DNA of 55,427 bases, from assembly GCA_900543145.1 (NCBI GenBank), contig UQPZ01000010.1, positions 1-55,427 of the forward strand, read 5' to 3'. The notes beneath the pieces were generated by a model. The model was not told the DNA's origin. It worked only from the letters and a program-made list of their open reading frames with translations, and made no database searches. Below, in pieces: positions 41,152 to 50,325 of the stretch (its first letter is position 1; every line of letters starts with the position of its first letter). Made by a program: the position numbers and the translations under genes. The stretch is from an uncultured Ruminococcus sp. (GTDB lineage Bacteria > Bacillota > Clostridia > Oscillospirales > Ruminococcaceae).

Positions 41152-42207
41152 ATGAAATGTCTGATGAAATACAAGTGGGTAAAGCTGCCCAGAAGGACTC
41201 TGCCGCAAGGCAGAGGAATAATGGGCTATTGGGCAAAACTGGCTTCACGCGCTGCATTTCGGAAAGGACGCGCTTATTACTGCGGCTACACAAATGAAGT
41301 AGTACCGGGAATGTGGTCTGGCGGGACGGCAGGACTTAAAAGCATTCTCGGAGTAAAGAAGCGGTATATGGTATTTGAAATACTTGACAGACTTTCAGGA
41401 TTTGATCTTATCAGCTATGAATACGATGAAAAGACAAAAAAGCTGAGCTACAGTATTACAGACTGGGTCATTAAATGTTCAGGCCCGGAATGTACGGAAG
41501 GCAACGTATATGCAACTCAGGATTACGGATTTTTATGCCTTCCACGAAACATAACGCAAAAATTAATAAAACACAGATGTAAATTTGAAGAAACAGACGC
41601 ATTGCTCGACTTATGGTGCCATTCGGTATCAGAAGACCCGGACAATGCGTTTTCTTTTCTGGCGCCGACAGTACAGCTAGGTTCAACCGGAGCAGTTTTG
41701 ACGTTGGAGACTCTGGGCAGACGCTGGAACTGGGAAAAGACAAAGGTATGGAGATTCTTTAGAAAGTACAGGAATGCCTTCGCTCTGTACCGTCTCCCCG
41801 GTTCCTGCGGCTGTCTCATTTTTAACAGGCTGTATCCGACAGATACAGAGGTTTCACTGCCCTCAGATGAAGAAATAGTACGCATTGTAAGAGAAATACG
41901 TATTTTGTGCGCTGATATGCGTATAAAGGGTTCTGAGAATAAAAAAATCAACAGAACTCTTGCTGTATACAGCAGAATCAAGTCAGACAGTCACGGAATA
42001 AGCAAAAAGGAAAACCGCGTTGCACTTTCAGACCATATAATACGCGCGTATTTTTCTCTTTGCAGGAATACTGAGAATTATAATTATGACTGCATAGGTT
42101 ATTATACTTACACTTGCAGCGTTAATGAAAAAAACAACATACGCGGTCCTTGCAGGTCTGCAGTATCAATCAAAAAACAACGAAGGAGTTTTACATATGA
42201 ACAATAA
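41152..42207 (+). CDS. ICE protein of unknown function with HTH-like segment
   Basis: 351 residues. The N-terminal half has no familiar motif. A helix-turn-helix-like segment is at about 183-205 (LETLGRRWNWEKTKVWRFFR), followed by a short winged strand, which suggests DNA binding. The C-terminus is polar and Tyr/Ser/Lys-rich. It diverges from the HTH-integrase operon, and its end overlaps the next gene by 11 nt. A replication- or transfer-related regulator is possible. I do not recognise the family. Confidence 0.65.
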   Translation: MKCLMKYKWVKLPRRTLPQGRGIMGYWAKLASRAAFRKGRAYYCGYTNEVVPGMWSGGTAGLKSILGVKKRYMVFEILDRLSGFDLISYEYDEKTKKLSYSITDWVIKCSGPECTEGNVYATQDYGFLCLPRNITQKLIKHRCKFEETDALLDLWCHSVSEDPDNAFSFLAPTVQLGSTGAVLTLETLGRRWNWEKTKVWRFFRKYRNAFALYRLPGSCGCLIFNRLYPTDTEVSLPSDEEIVRIVREIRILCADMRIKGSENKKINRTLAVYSRIKSDSHGISKKENRVALSDHIIRAYFSLCRNTENYNYDCIGYYTYTCSVNEKNNIRGPCRSAVSIKKQRRSFTYEQ

Positions 42208-42838
42208 TAATCAGGAAAGAAAAACTTACGAACAGCAGGAAGAAAAAATCATAAGACAGTCTGACGCTTTTATCAGTCTTCTTACAAAACGTGGGATACT
42301 TGGCGGGATACTTGAAGACAAAAAAATAAGCAGCGAAAAGCTCAGAAACGCGCAAAAAGAAAGAAAACGCAGCAGCTATCATAACACTCTGCTTATGCTT
42401 CAGAATTACCGTACTTTTGCCTGGCTTATAGAATGCTTTCCCGAATCCCTTGCAGAAGAGCTTGAAGAACCGTTTACAGGAGTGGATTCTCTGCTTGACC
42501 GAATAGGCCTCGAAACTGCTATGGGAAACAGAAAGCTGGACAGCCGGATAGAATGCATGAAAAAATCCCGTCTGCTCCTTGACCGGATCAATGAGGCTCT
42601 TACCGTACTGAAGAAAAAACCGGGCGACGGAGAACGCTTATACAACCTGATCTACCAGACATATATTTCACCGGAACAGCTTACTCACACGGAGCTTTTA
42701 TACCGCCTTGATCTGTCCTCCCGCCACTATTACAGGCTGCGCCAGCAGGCTGTAACGATTCTTTCAATTCGATTATGGTCAGCTCCGGAAGAAATGGAGC
42801 TTTGGCTAGATATGCTTGCATTGCTTGAAGACATGTAA
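42197..42838 (+). CDS. Putative ICE transcriptional regulator (RinA/ArpU-like C-terminus)
   Basis: 213 residues from the ATG at 42197 (AAGGAG at about 7 nt); an upstream in-frame start at 42125 lies in the previous gene. The N-terminus is a charged helical region with KISSEKLRNAQKERKR. The C-terminal 60 residues (LTHTELLYRLDLSSRHYYRLRQQAV) resemble the sigma region 4-like HTH of phage and ICE activators. It lies directly before the conjugation operon leader and is a candidate activator for it. Confidence 0.6.
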   Translation: MNNNNQERKTYEQQEEKIIRQSDAFISLLTKRGILGGILEDKKISSEKLRNAQKERKRSSYHNTLLMLQNYRTFAWLIECFPESLAEELEEPFTGVDSLLDRIGLETAMGNRKLDSRIECMKKSRLLLDRINEALTVLKKKPGDGERLYNLIYQTYISPEQLTHTELLYRLDLSSRHYYRLRQQAVTILSIRLWSAPEEMELWLDMLALLEDM

Positions 42839-42882
42839 ACATTGCAGCCTGAATTTGGCGAAAAATTGGCGCTTAAAAGCCG

Positions 42883-42911
42883 ATGACACAGTAATTGAAA
42901 AGTGATATACT
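42883..42911 (+). promoter_or_regulatory. Promoter of the conjugation operon with operator-like palindrome
   Basis: ATGACA (42883-42888), 17 bp, TATACT (42906-42911). A palindrome CCCAA-A-TTGGG (42920-42930) covers the expected transcription start, as an operator would. Confidence 0.6.
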
Positions 42912-42946
42912 GATATTGTCCCAAATTGGGAACTGACATAATAACG

Positions 42947-42987
42947 GCTGTTTTTTAGCTTTCAAAAGCTTATGAAACAGCTTTTTT
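42947..42987 (+). terminator. Terminator/attenuator in the leader of the conjugation operon
   Basis: GCTGTTT (42947-42953) pairs with AAACAGC (42975-42981), extended inside by AGCTT/AAGCT, followed by six T (42982-42987). It lies after the promoter and before the first T4SS gene, so read-through must be allowed in some way. Confidence 0.75.
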
Positions 42988-43019
42988 ATGTTCTGAAATA
43001 TATACAGGAGGTCAGATTT

Positions 43020-43379
43020 ATGGTAAAACAAATAAAAAAAACAGACAAATGGCTTAAAACTGCATACCGGTCAGCAGTTTGTGCGGCTTGTTCAGTGATG
43101 ATGTCCATGCAGATCGTATCGGCTGATACTATCTGGGACAAATTCTCAACAATCATGAAAGACGTTTACGGAAAGCTTGTCGGAATAAGTACGCTTGTTG
43201 CAGTAGTAGCTGCGACTATAGCGCTTCTTGTCCGAATGATCTCCCGGAATCAGCGGGCGGTAGACGAAGCTACAAGCTGGCTGAAGAGAATAATAATAAC
43301 ATGGATAGTTCTTAATTCTCTCGGCTTTATCGTCGCATACCTGAAGCCTCTGGTTACAGGCGGAAATTACAGCGAATAA
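43020..43379 (+). CDS. Pilin-like (VirB2/TrbC-type) small membrane protein
   Basis: 119 residues from the ATG at 43020 (AGGAGG at about 8 nt); the longer reading to 42972 overlaps the attenuator. A basic N-terminus with a hydrophobic segment ending in VSADT suggests signal processing. Two membrane helices (about 53-75 and 88-110) are separated by a short basic loop (RMISRNQRAVDEATSWLKR). This is the layout of VirB2/TrbC-like subunits at the head of Gram-positive T4SS operons. 30 bp upstream of the VirB6-like gene. Confidence 0.75.
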   Translation: MVKQIKKTDKWLKTAYRSAVCAACSVMMSMQIVSADTIWDKFSTIMKDVYGKLVGISTLVAVVAATIALLVRMISRNQRAVDEATSWLKRIIITWIVLNSLGFIVAYLKPLVTGGNYSE

Positions 43380-43409
43380 AACAGGTCAGGCATATCGGGA
43401 GGTGATAAT

Positions 43410-45491
43410 ATGCTTGACTGGATCTTCGAAGGAATAGTCACATGGATATCGGGTATAATCACCAAGCTTATGGACGCGGTATCAAGACTGTTTCTCGACG
43501 CTCTCGGAACTGATATGACAGCAATGGAGGAGTACTTTCCGTTTGTTACAAAAGCGTTTGTCATTATGCAGTACACAGCCTGGGCAATTCTGTTTCTCAT
43601 CACAGTTTGGCAGCTTTTCCGATCATTTGGAGGCCCGATAACGGAAGCTGAAAACCCATGGGCGCTTCTGGCGAGAAGCTGCCTGTTCGCGGTTATGATA
43701 GGCTATGCCAAAGAAATCTTCATGACCGTGTTAGAAATAGCAAAGGCGCCATATACAGCGCTTATGACCGTATCCATGGATTCAGAAGATTTTACTTTCG
43801 CAGGCATTGAGGAAACTCTTACAAACGGCTTGACGAATATCGTTATATTCGGGACGGTAGTCGGAATGATACTTCTAATCATTCTTGAAATATCGCTGGG
43901 CTGGAATTACTTTAAGCTGCTGCTTGAAACAGTTGAACGCTATGTTGTAGTAGGTGTTCTATGCTATACTTCTCCCCTTGCCTTTTCAATGGGAGCGTCA
44001 AAAAACACCAATCCGGTATTTAAATCATGGTGCAGAATGATAGGCTCTCAGCTTCTGCTTCTGGTCATGAACGTATGGTTTGTACGGGCGTTCAACTCCT
44101 CGGTAGGTCAGTATATCGGAAACGGCGGCGCTCTTACATCCGACAAAGGCAGCGTATTCCTCTGGATGTTCTGCGCTATTGCTTTCTTGAAGACAGCGCA
44201 GAAATTTGACAGCTATTTAGCGTCTATAGGACTTAATGCAGCCCAGACAGGCGGAGGCATGGGTATGGAGCTTATGATGGCAGCTCGTGTGCTCGGAGGA
44301 TTCGGAGGAGGAGCAAAAACTGCCGGCAGCGTATTCCGAAACGGCAGATCTTCAGGAGGCGCATCAAGTACGTCAAGCGGTTTTGCCTCCGGCTTTGCAA
44401 GTAAATTCAAGGGAAACAGCTATGTAAGAGATTCCGTAGTCGATGGCGGCGTCCGTATGGGAGCCGGCGGAGGCTTTGGATTTGTAGGACGGGCATTCGG
44501 AGGGCTGGCGGCCCGTGGAGGCGCGTCGCTAACAGGAGAATCAATCTCCTCTGTCGCTTCAGGCAAACCGGACGCCGCAGGAAAAATAACCGGAGACATA
44601 GCCGACAGAAGCCTAGGAAATTATATGCCTCAGCTTAACGGGTATCAGCTCAAGGATACAGAAATTAAGGGAGGTCAGATAAGTACGAAAGCTACTGGAC
44701 CCGACGGCAGGGAAACCGCTGTTTCATTGTATAATTCGTCGCAGTATGAAAAACCTGAAGGCCCTCATTCAGTTGCGGAAGCATCAGACGGCAGCACATG
44801 GTATCAGATAGCTCAGGGAGAAGGTTTTGGAGCGTTTTATACTGCTCCTGAATTTACCGGAGATCAGTCAGAGTCTTTCAGGGCGGCATTTCCCGATATT
44901 CCGGACGGAACGCTTCTCAGAACAGCCGGAGATGGGATTGTCGAAGCAAGCTCTGAAACAGGAAATACTATGTGGTACAACAGCGCATTTTTCGAAGAGC
45001 CTGACGCACCGCATACGATTATTCAATCGTCAAACGGCGTTGACTGGTATGCCATGAAGGAGCACGGACAGCCGCCTCAGTTTGCAGCCGGTGAAACCGA
45101 ATATAACCGGGCACAATTTACCTGCTTTATGCCCGGATATGAACAGCAGATATACTCAGTTGACGATTCCCGCAGATCCGAAGGTCATTTTGAAGTACTT
45201 CATGAAAACGGATCAGGAACAGCGTTTTACGATACGGCTCAGTATGCCGCTCCCAAAGGCGACTATAAGGTTTATGAAGACAGCGGCGGAGGCCAGTGGT
45301 ACGCTGTACCCGGAGAAGCTTCTGTTGAAAGAAAACCTGTTTATGCAAAAGGAAAGCCGGTATACGCCGACGATGGCAGCGTAAAAACTTATAATTCTGA
45401 GAGCGTAAAGTACAATACAAGACCAATGAGGTACAGCGAACCCAGACAGCGAAGCAATAATGAATTTAAGGCTCCCAGACGTAAAAATTAA
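43410..45491 (+). CDS. VirB6/TrbL-like conjugation channel protein with C-terminal repeats
   Basis: 693 residues. The first 300 hold about seven membrane segments (first near 10-30, others at 47-75, 85-110, 140-165, 175-205, 225-245, 250-270), as in the CD0411/TrbL-like integral proteins of Gram-positive ICEs. A Gly/Ser/Ala-rich segment (about 290-400) follows. The C-terminal 270 residues contain three related units of the form Y(N/D)(S/T)xx(Y/F)xxPxxxxxVxESxxGxxWYx, at about 438-467, 518-549 and 603-634. These units are outside the membrane domain and may act as surface or effector-like extension. GGAGG precedes the ATG. Confidence 0.85.
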   Translation: MLDWIFEGIVTWISGIITKLMDAVSRLFLDALGTDMTAMEEYFPFVTKAFVIMQYTAWAILFLITVWQLFRSFGGPITEAENPWALLARSCLFAVMIGYAKEIFMTVLEIAKAPYTALMTVSMDSEDFTFAGIEETLTNGLTNIVIFGTVVGMILLIILEISLGWNYFKLLLETVERYVVVGVLCYTSPLAFSMGASKNTNPVFKSWCRMIGSQLLLLVMNVWFVRAFNSSVGQYIGNGGALTSDKGSVFLWMFCAIAFLKTAQKFDSYLASIGLNAAQTGGGMGMELMMAARVLGGFGGGAKTAGSVFRNGRSSGGASSTSSGFASGFASKFKGNSYVRDSVVDGGVRMGAGGGFGFVGRAFGGLAARGGASLTGESISSVASGKPDAAGKITGDIADRSLGNYMPQLNGYQLKDTEIKGGQISTKATGPDGRETAVSLYNSSQYEKPEGPHSVAEASDGSTWYQIAQGEGFGAFYTAPEFTGDQSESFRAAFPDIPDGTLLRTAGDGIVEASSETGNTMWYNSAFFEEPDAPHTIIQSSNGVDWYAMKEHGQPPQFAAGETEYNRAQFTCFMPGYEQQIYSVDDSRRSEGHFEVLHENGSGTAFYDTAQYAAPKGDYKVYEDSGGGQWYAVPGEASVERKPVYAKGKPVYADDGSVKTYNSESVKYNTRPMRYSEPRQRSNNEFKAPRRKN
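44718..45312 (+). repeat. Three divergent protein repeats in the VirB6-like C-terminus
   Basis: The units begin near LYNSSQYEKPEGPHSV, WYNSAFFEEPDAPHTI and FYDTAQYAAPKGDYKV and each ends in a GxxWY motif. They are similar in protein but not in DNA, so the duplication is old. Confidence 0.7.
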
Positions 45492-45509
45492 TCCCGGAGG
45501 TGAAATATT

Positions 45510-47417
45510 ATGTCCGAACCGTCAAAACAGTACATCGGTGACGGATCTGATAATTATGCCGAAGCAGCTTCAAAAACGGCTGAAACGGTAAGAAAGCTCA
45601 AACAGGCGACCGCTGCCGGAGCAGCAACAGGCGGATTCGGAACCGCTGCCTCAGCGGTATGGTCGTTACGCCATACATTATTTAAAATACTGGTATGCGT
45701 ATGCCTTGCACTGTTGTTTATTATCGTTATGGTAGTTTCTCTTCCTATGATCATCTTCAGCTACATTTTCGGTATAGACGGAGAACCGCCGGAATCAGAC
45801 GTAACTCCGCAGAGTCTGTACAAGGATATGGCTTATGCTGTAACAGATATCATAGACGAGGGTTATGATACTGCTTTGGAAAAAACAGAAGCTCTCATAG
45901 AGGAAGGCGGCTATGATTATGAGCTGTCAATGGATAATCTGACAGATTACGCCCGCGGTACTGCGGGCTATGATATTTGCTATATACTCGCCGCTTATTC
46001 GGCGTCAATGAATCAGCAGAATACCAGCAAAGCGGACATGCTATCAAAGCTTGACAGCGTATCCGAGGATATGTTCCCCGTTACCTGCGAGGAAAAAGAA
46101 GCGGAAAAGAAAATACCTGCGGTATATTATACATACAAGCCGATAAAGGTGACCGTTATAACAGGAAAAGAAAAAACCGGCACCGTAAACAAAAAGCCGC
46201 AGTACCGATATGAAACAAAAGAAAAAACCTATTATGTCAAGGACGCAAAGCTGACTGCAGATAAGCCTTCCGAAATACCGGCTTTTAAGAAAACAGAGGT
46301 TTCCGTACCTGTTTATACCGATGGCAAAATAACCTCTGAAAAGAAAGAAGCATATTTCGAGGCTGACGGCACGGTTATCATTGAGCCTGTGTCGCTTACA
46401 GTTATCTACCTTGAATGTACAATACATCAGTTTAATAATGATATAATCGAGAAAGCGTTCGGCATAGACCTTGACGAAATTTATGATCAGTATAACGTAA
46501 CCTACGCTACTGCTATAAGAAATATGGCAAAATCTCTGAAGCTTACTGTATACGGCACAGGAAACGGCGTAAACTCCGTCCCACTTACAGAGGAGGAGCT
46601 TATAGATTTTGTTGAGCGGCAGAAATGCAGCGCCGTAAGAAAGGAAATACTTTCGACCGCCTTATCTCTGGTAGGAAAGGTACCGTATTTCTGGGGCGGA
46701 AAAAGTTCGGCAGGCTGGAATGATGAATGGAATACTCCGAAACTTGTAACTGCCGCCGGAGACTCGTCCACAGGAACTATAATGCCATTCGGTCTTGACT
46801 GCAGCGGATTTACAGACTGGACCTACAAAACCTCTGTCGGCGTAAGTCCATATGCAGGAACAGGAAGCCAGTGGGATAACTCCACTGGAATTACAGAAGC
46901 AGAGCTATTACCGGGAGATCTCGGTTTTCTGATGAACGACGACGGCCAGGACTGGAATCATGTGCTTATATTTGCAGGATATGACGAGGACGGAAAACGC
47001 ATGTGGGTGCACTCATCGGGTGGAGAAGGAGTCATTTTAAATACTCCGAGCTATGAAGCGGACCTGGCTCTGCGGCGGCCAAAAGACGTCGATTTCAACG
47101 GTATCGGCGAACCGGAAGGCTCTCCGGTTTCTACGTTTGAGGCGGATATAACCTACTATTGCGCCTGTACAAAATGCTGCGGCGAAAATGCCTGCGGAAT
47201 AACCGCCAGCGGCAAGCAAATCGAAAGAGGCATGATCGCCATGTCAAGCCATTATCCGTTCGGCACAAAAGTAATGATCGACGGTATAATATATACTGTT
47301 GAGGACCGAGGAGGCTCAGGTATAGAAAACGACCTGCACAGGATAGACATATATGTACCCGACCATAACGAAGCGCTGCGTTTAGGCAGACGTAATGCTG
47401 TTGCAGCAATATATTAA
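45510..47417 (+). CDS. T4SS cell-wall hydrolase: NlpC/P60 plus 3D domain
   Basis: 635 residues. A cytoplasmic N-terminus of about 60 residues is followed by one membrane helix (about 65-90) and an extracellular stalk (about 95-370). The NlpC/P60 endopeptidase domain is about 378-535, with catalytic Cys in FGLDCSGFTDW (about 432) and His in DWNHVLIFAG (about 488). The C-terminal 3D domain (about 545-635) has TYYCACTKCCG, GTKVMIDG, and the three Asp of VEDRGGSG, RIDIYV and PDHNEA. It would cut peptidoglycan to let the transfer channel pass, a VirB1-like role as in CwlT. GGAGG at about 9 nt; 18 bp after the VirB6-like gene. Confidence 0.93.
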   Translation: MSEPSKQYIGDGSDNYAEAASKTAETVRKLKQATAAGAATGGFGTAASAVWSLRHTLFKILVCVCLALLFIIVMVVSLPMIIFSYIFGIDGEPPESDVTPQSLYKDMAYAVTDIIDEGYDTALEKTEALIEEGGYDYELSMDNLTDYARGTAGYDICYILAAYSASMNQQNTSKADMLSKLDSVSEDMFPVTCEEKEAEKKIPAVYYTYKPIKVTVITGKEKTGTVNKKPQYRYETKEKTYYVKDAKLTADKPSEIPAFKKTEVSVPVYTDGKITSEKKEAYFEADGTVIIEPVSLTVIYLECTIHQFNNDIIEKAFGIDLDEIYDQYNVTYATAIRNMAKSLKLTVYGTGNGVNSVPLTEEELIDFVERQKCSAVRKEILSTALSLVGKVPYFWGGKSSAGWNDEWNTPKLVTAAGDSSTGTIMPFGLDCSGFTDWTYKTSVGVSPYAGTGSQWDNSTGITEAELLPGDLGFLMNDDGQDWNHVLIFAGYDEDGKRMWVHSSGGEGVILNTPSYEADLALRRPKDVDFNGIGEPEGSPVSTFEADITYYCACTKCCGENACGITASGKQIERGMIAMSSHYPFGTKVMIDGIIYTVEDRGGSGIENDLHRIDIYVPDHNEALRLGRRNAVAAIY

Positions 47418-47431
47418 GGAGGTGATCAAGG

Positions 47432-47812
47432 TTGGAGGACAAGGATTCAGAAAATATCTATGCTATACCGGCTAATTATACAGATTCGGGAAAGATATTA
47501 GGCGGAATGCTTGAAGCCCGAAATGCAGCGGAAACTATCATACTCCTGATTGCCGTAGGATATCCGGAACTTATTCTGATACCGATGCCGGGTACTGTCC
47601 GTATTGTTGTAATGACAATTACTCTGCTTCCGCTGTCAGTTCTGTCACTTATGGGAATCGACGGTGATTCCCTGTTTATGTATATAGGTCATATAATCAG
47701 ATATTTTATATATAAACGCAGACTTCATTTCAGAAGGGTGGGATATAAATATGATCCGGCGCAGCTCGGCAAAAAAGCCGTTGATAAGAAGAAAAAAGCC
47801 CGAAAAGCTTGA
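47432..47812 (+). CDS. PrgI family protein (VirB3-like)
   Basis: 126 residues from a TTG with an excellent AAGGAGGTGATC site. Two membrane helices (about 33-55 and 58-80) are followed by a basic tail that ends in KKKKARKA. The size, topology and position directly before VirB4 are those of PrgI/VirB3. The 3' end overlaps the VirB4 gene by 62 nt, in a different frame. Confidence 0.85.
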   Translation: MEDKDSENIYAIPANYTDSGKILGGMLEARNAAETIILLIAVGYPELILIPMPGTVRIVVMTITLLPLSVLSLMGIDGDSLFMYIGHIIRYFIYKRRLHFRRVGYKYDPAQLGKKAVDKKKKARKA

Positions 47813-50279
47813 ATTTGTTCAGGATTTTATACCGATCAGGAACATAGAACACGGAATAATAAGTACGACAGACGGAAGATATATAAAGATACTGGAAATT
47901 GAACCTATTAATTTTATGCTCCGTTCAGACGAAGAACAGTATAGCATATTATCATCCTTTGCAAGTTGGCTGAAAATATCTCCGATGAAGCTTCAATTTA
48001 AAAGCGTTACAAGGAAAGCCGATTCGGAAAAGCATTTGGCTATGCTGAAAAAAGAGCTTAATGAAGAAGAAAACAGTCAGTGCAGAAAACTCGGAGAGGA
48101 TTATATCCGTCTTATAAAGGATGTCGGCAGTCAGGAAGCGCTTACAAGGCGATTTTTTATTATTTTTCAGTATGAAGAAATACGCCGTGGCGAAGAAAAT
48201 GACTTCGGAAAAATATACGGTATGCTTCATACCGCCGAACAGAATGCCAGAGCATATTTTCTTCAGTGCGGCAATACCATTATACAGCCGGAGGATCCGG
48301 ACGAAGCTGCGGCTGAAATGCTCTATATGTTCTTTAACCGCAATTCTTGTACAAATGAGCCTTTCAGTTCGCGCGTGGAAAGAGTTGTTGCAGACGCAAT
48401 GGCGTCCAAAAACAGAATTATAGGGATCGATTCAGTACCCCGTATACGGATAACTAATTTCATAGGCCCCAGAGGACTTGATCTGACGCATTATAACTAC
48501 ATTATAATGGACGGACTGTACTATTCCTTTCTATATATAAAAAGCGGCGGTTATCCCGGATCCGTGAGAGGCGGCTGGATGTCGTCGCTTATCAATGCCG
48601 GAGACGGCGTTGATATCGATGTACGTCTGCAGCGTGAAAACAGAAGCCGTGCTATCGACAAGGTTGCACAGAGAATACGGCTCAACAGAACAAAACTTAA
48701 AAGCATGCAGGACACCAGCACAGATTATGAGGAACTTACAAATTCAATTCAGGCCGGTTATTACATTAAAAACGGTATTGCCAATAACAATGAAGATCTC
48801 TTTTATATATCTGTATTTATTACAGTAACAGCAAAAACCTATGAAGAAATGATGTGGCGCAAGCAGCAGATGACCGACATGCTTAAATCAATGGATATGT
48901 ATGTAAGCGACTGCAGTTTTCAGCAGGAGGAAGCGCTGCGCTGGGTAATGCCCTTTCTTGAAACTTCTCCTGCACTTAAAAGAAAATCTCAGAGAAACAT
49001 TCTTACCAGCGGGGCGGCTTCTTCGTATATGTTTACAAGCTTTGAAATGTCAGACGACACAGGAATACTTCTCGGTATTAACAGGCATAACAATTCATTA
49101 TGCATAGTTGATCTGTTCAATACCCAAAAAAATAAGAATGCAAACCTTAATCTGCTCGGCACAAGCGGCGCCGGAAAAACCTTTACGCTTCAACTCATTG
49201 CTTTGCGTATGAGAATGCGGGGTATTCAGAGCTATATAATCGCTCCTATAAAGGGACACGAGTTCCGCCGCGCCTGCAACAGTATAGGAGGACAGTATAT
49301 TAAAATTGCGCCGGGTTCAAAGCATTGTATAAATATCATGGAAATAAGGCACACGACAGCGCCGGCAATGGATCTGATAGATGAAACAGATTACAATGAA
49401 ACCGATTCTTTGCTGGCAAGAAAAATACAGCAGCTAATGATCTTCTTTTCACTGCTTATACCGGACATGACTAATGAAGAAGAACAGATGCTTGACGAAG
49501 CTCTTATCAAAACCTATTCAGACTTTGGCATCACTCACGATAACGATACCCTATATACTATGAAAGCTGAGCCGCCTGCAATGAAAAAAATGCCCGTTCT
49601 GGGAGATCTGTATCAGAACCTTATAAAAAATCCTATGACAAAGCGATTATCAGTTATTGTCAGCAGATTTGTTACAGGTTCGGCACAGTCATTCAATCAG
49701 CAGACTAATGTCGACCTTACCAATAAGTATATAGTACTTGACCTTTCAGAGCTTAAAGGCAAGCTTCTGCCGGTAGGTATGATGATAGCCCTTGATTACG
49801 TATGGGATAACATCAAAGCCGACAGAACGAAAAGAAAAGCAATTTTCATAGACGAGATATGGCAGCTTGTCGGAGCATCGTCAAATAAAATGGCGGCTGA
49901 ATTCTGTCTTACCATATTTAAGACCATAAGGGGCTTCGGCGGCGCCGCAGTTTCGGCAACCCAGGATCTTTCAGACTTTTTCAGCCTGGAAGACGGCAAA
50001 TACGGCAGAGCCATCATTAATAACTCAAAAAATAAGATAATTCTTAATCTTGAGCCTGACGAAGCCCGTTATGTTCAGGAAGTGCTGAAGCTCACCAAAA
50101 CTGAAATGCGCTCAATAACCCGTTTTGAACGCGGCGAAGCGCTTGTTTATTCAAATAACAACAAGGTTCCGGTTGTGATAAAAGCGTCAAAAAAGGAGCA
50201 GGAAATGATCACCACTGACCGCGCAGAGCTTGAAGTTATTCTTGATAAACGAATAAACAATTATAATCATAATGTGTAA
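47751..50279 (+). CDS. virB4: VirB4-like conjugation ATPase
   Basis: 842 residues. The N-terminal VirB4 domain (about 30-420) is followed by the ATPase core with Walker A GTSGAGKTF (about 470-478), the motif IAPIKGHEFRRAC, and Walker B KAIFIDEIWQLVG (about 695), then ATQDLSDF (about 739) and the C-terminal helical part. It powers assembly of the T4SS and substrate passage. The start ATG lies inside PrgI (62-nt overlap), with GGGTGGG at about 7 nt. Confidence 0.95.
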   Translation: MIRRSSAKKPLIRRKKPEKLEFVQDFIPIRNIEHGIISTTDGRYIKILEIEPINFMLRSDEEQYSILSSFASWLKISPMKLQFKSVTRKADSEKHLAMLKKELNEEENSQCRKLGEDYIRLIKDVGSQEALTRRFFIIFQYEEIRRGEENDFGKIYGMLHTAEQNARAYFLQCGNTIIQPEDPDEAAAEMLYMFFNRNSCTNEPFSSRVERVVADAMASKNRIIGIDSVPRIRITNFIGPRGLDLTHYNYIIMDGLYYSFLYIKSGGYPGSVRGGWMSSLINAGDGVDIDVRLQRENRSRAIDKVAQRIRLNRTKLKSMQDTSTDYEELTNSIQAGYYIKNGIANNNEDLFYISVFITVTAKTYEEMMWRKQQMTDMLKSMDMYVSDCSFQQEEALRWVMPFLETSPALKRKSQRNILTSGAASSYMFTSFEMSDDTGILLGINRHNNSLCIVDLFNTQKNKNANLNLLGTSGAGKTFTLQLIALRMRMRGIQSYIIAPIKGHEFRRACNSIGGQYIKIAPGSKHCINIMEIRHTTAPAMDLIDETDYNETDSLLARKIQQLMIFFSLLIPDMTNEEEQMLDEALIKTYSDFGITHDNDTLYTMKAEPPAMKKMPVLGDLYQNLIKNPMTKRLSVIVSRFVTGSAQSFNQQTNVDLTNKYIVLDLSELKGKLLPVGMMIALDYVWDNIKADRTKRKAIFIDEIWQLVGASSNKMAAEFCLTIFKTIRGFGGAAVSATQDLSDFFSLEDGKYGRAIINNSKNKIILNLEPDEARYVQEVLKLTKTEMRSITRFERGEALVYSNNNKVPVVIKASKKEQEMITTDRAELEVILDKRINNYNHNV

Positions 50280-50325
50280 AATACGCATTTATATATCAAA
50301 TACATATTTTTAAGGAGTGTAATAA

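Noticed and set aside
40986..41174. N-terminal extension of the HTH gene
   Set aside because: It contains the promoter and the ribosome site for the ATG at 40985, so it cannot be translated from that transcript.
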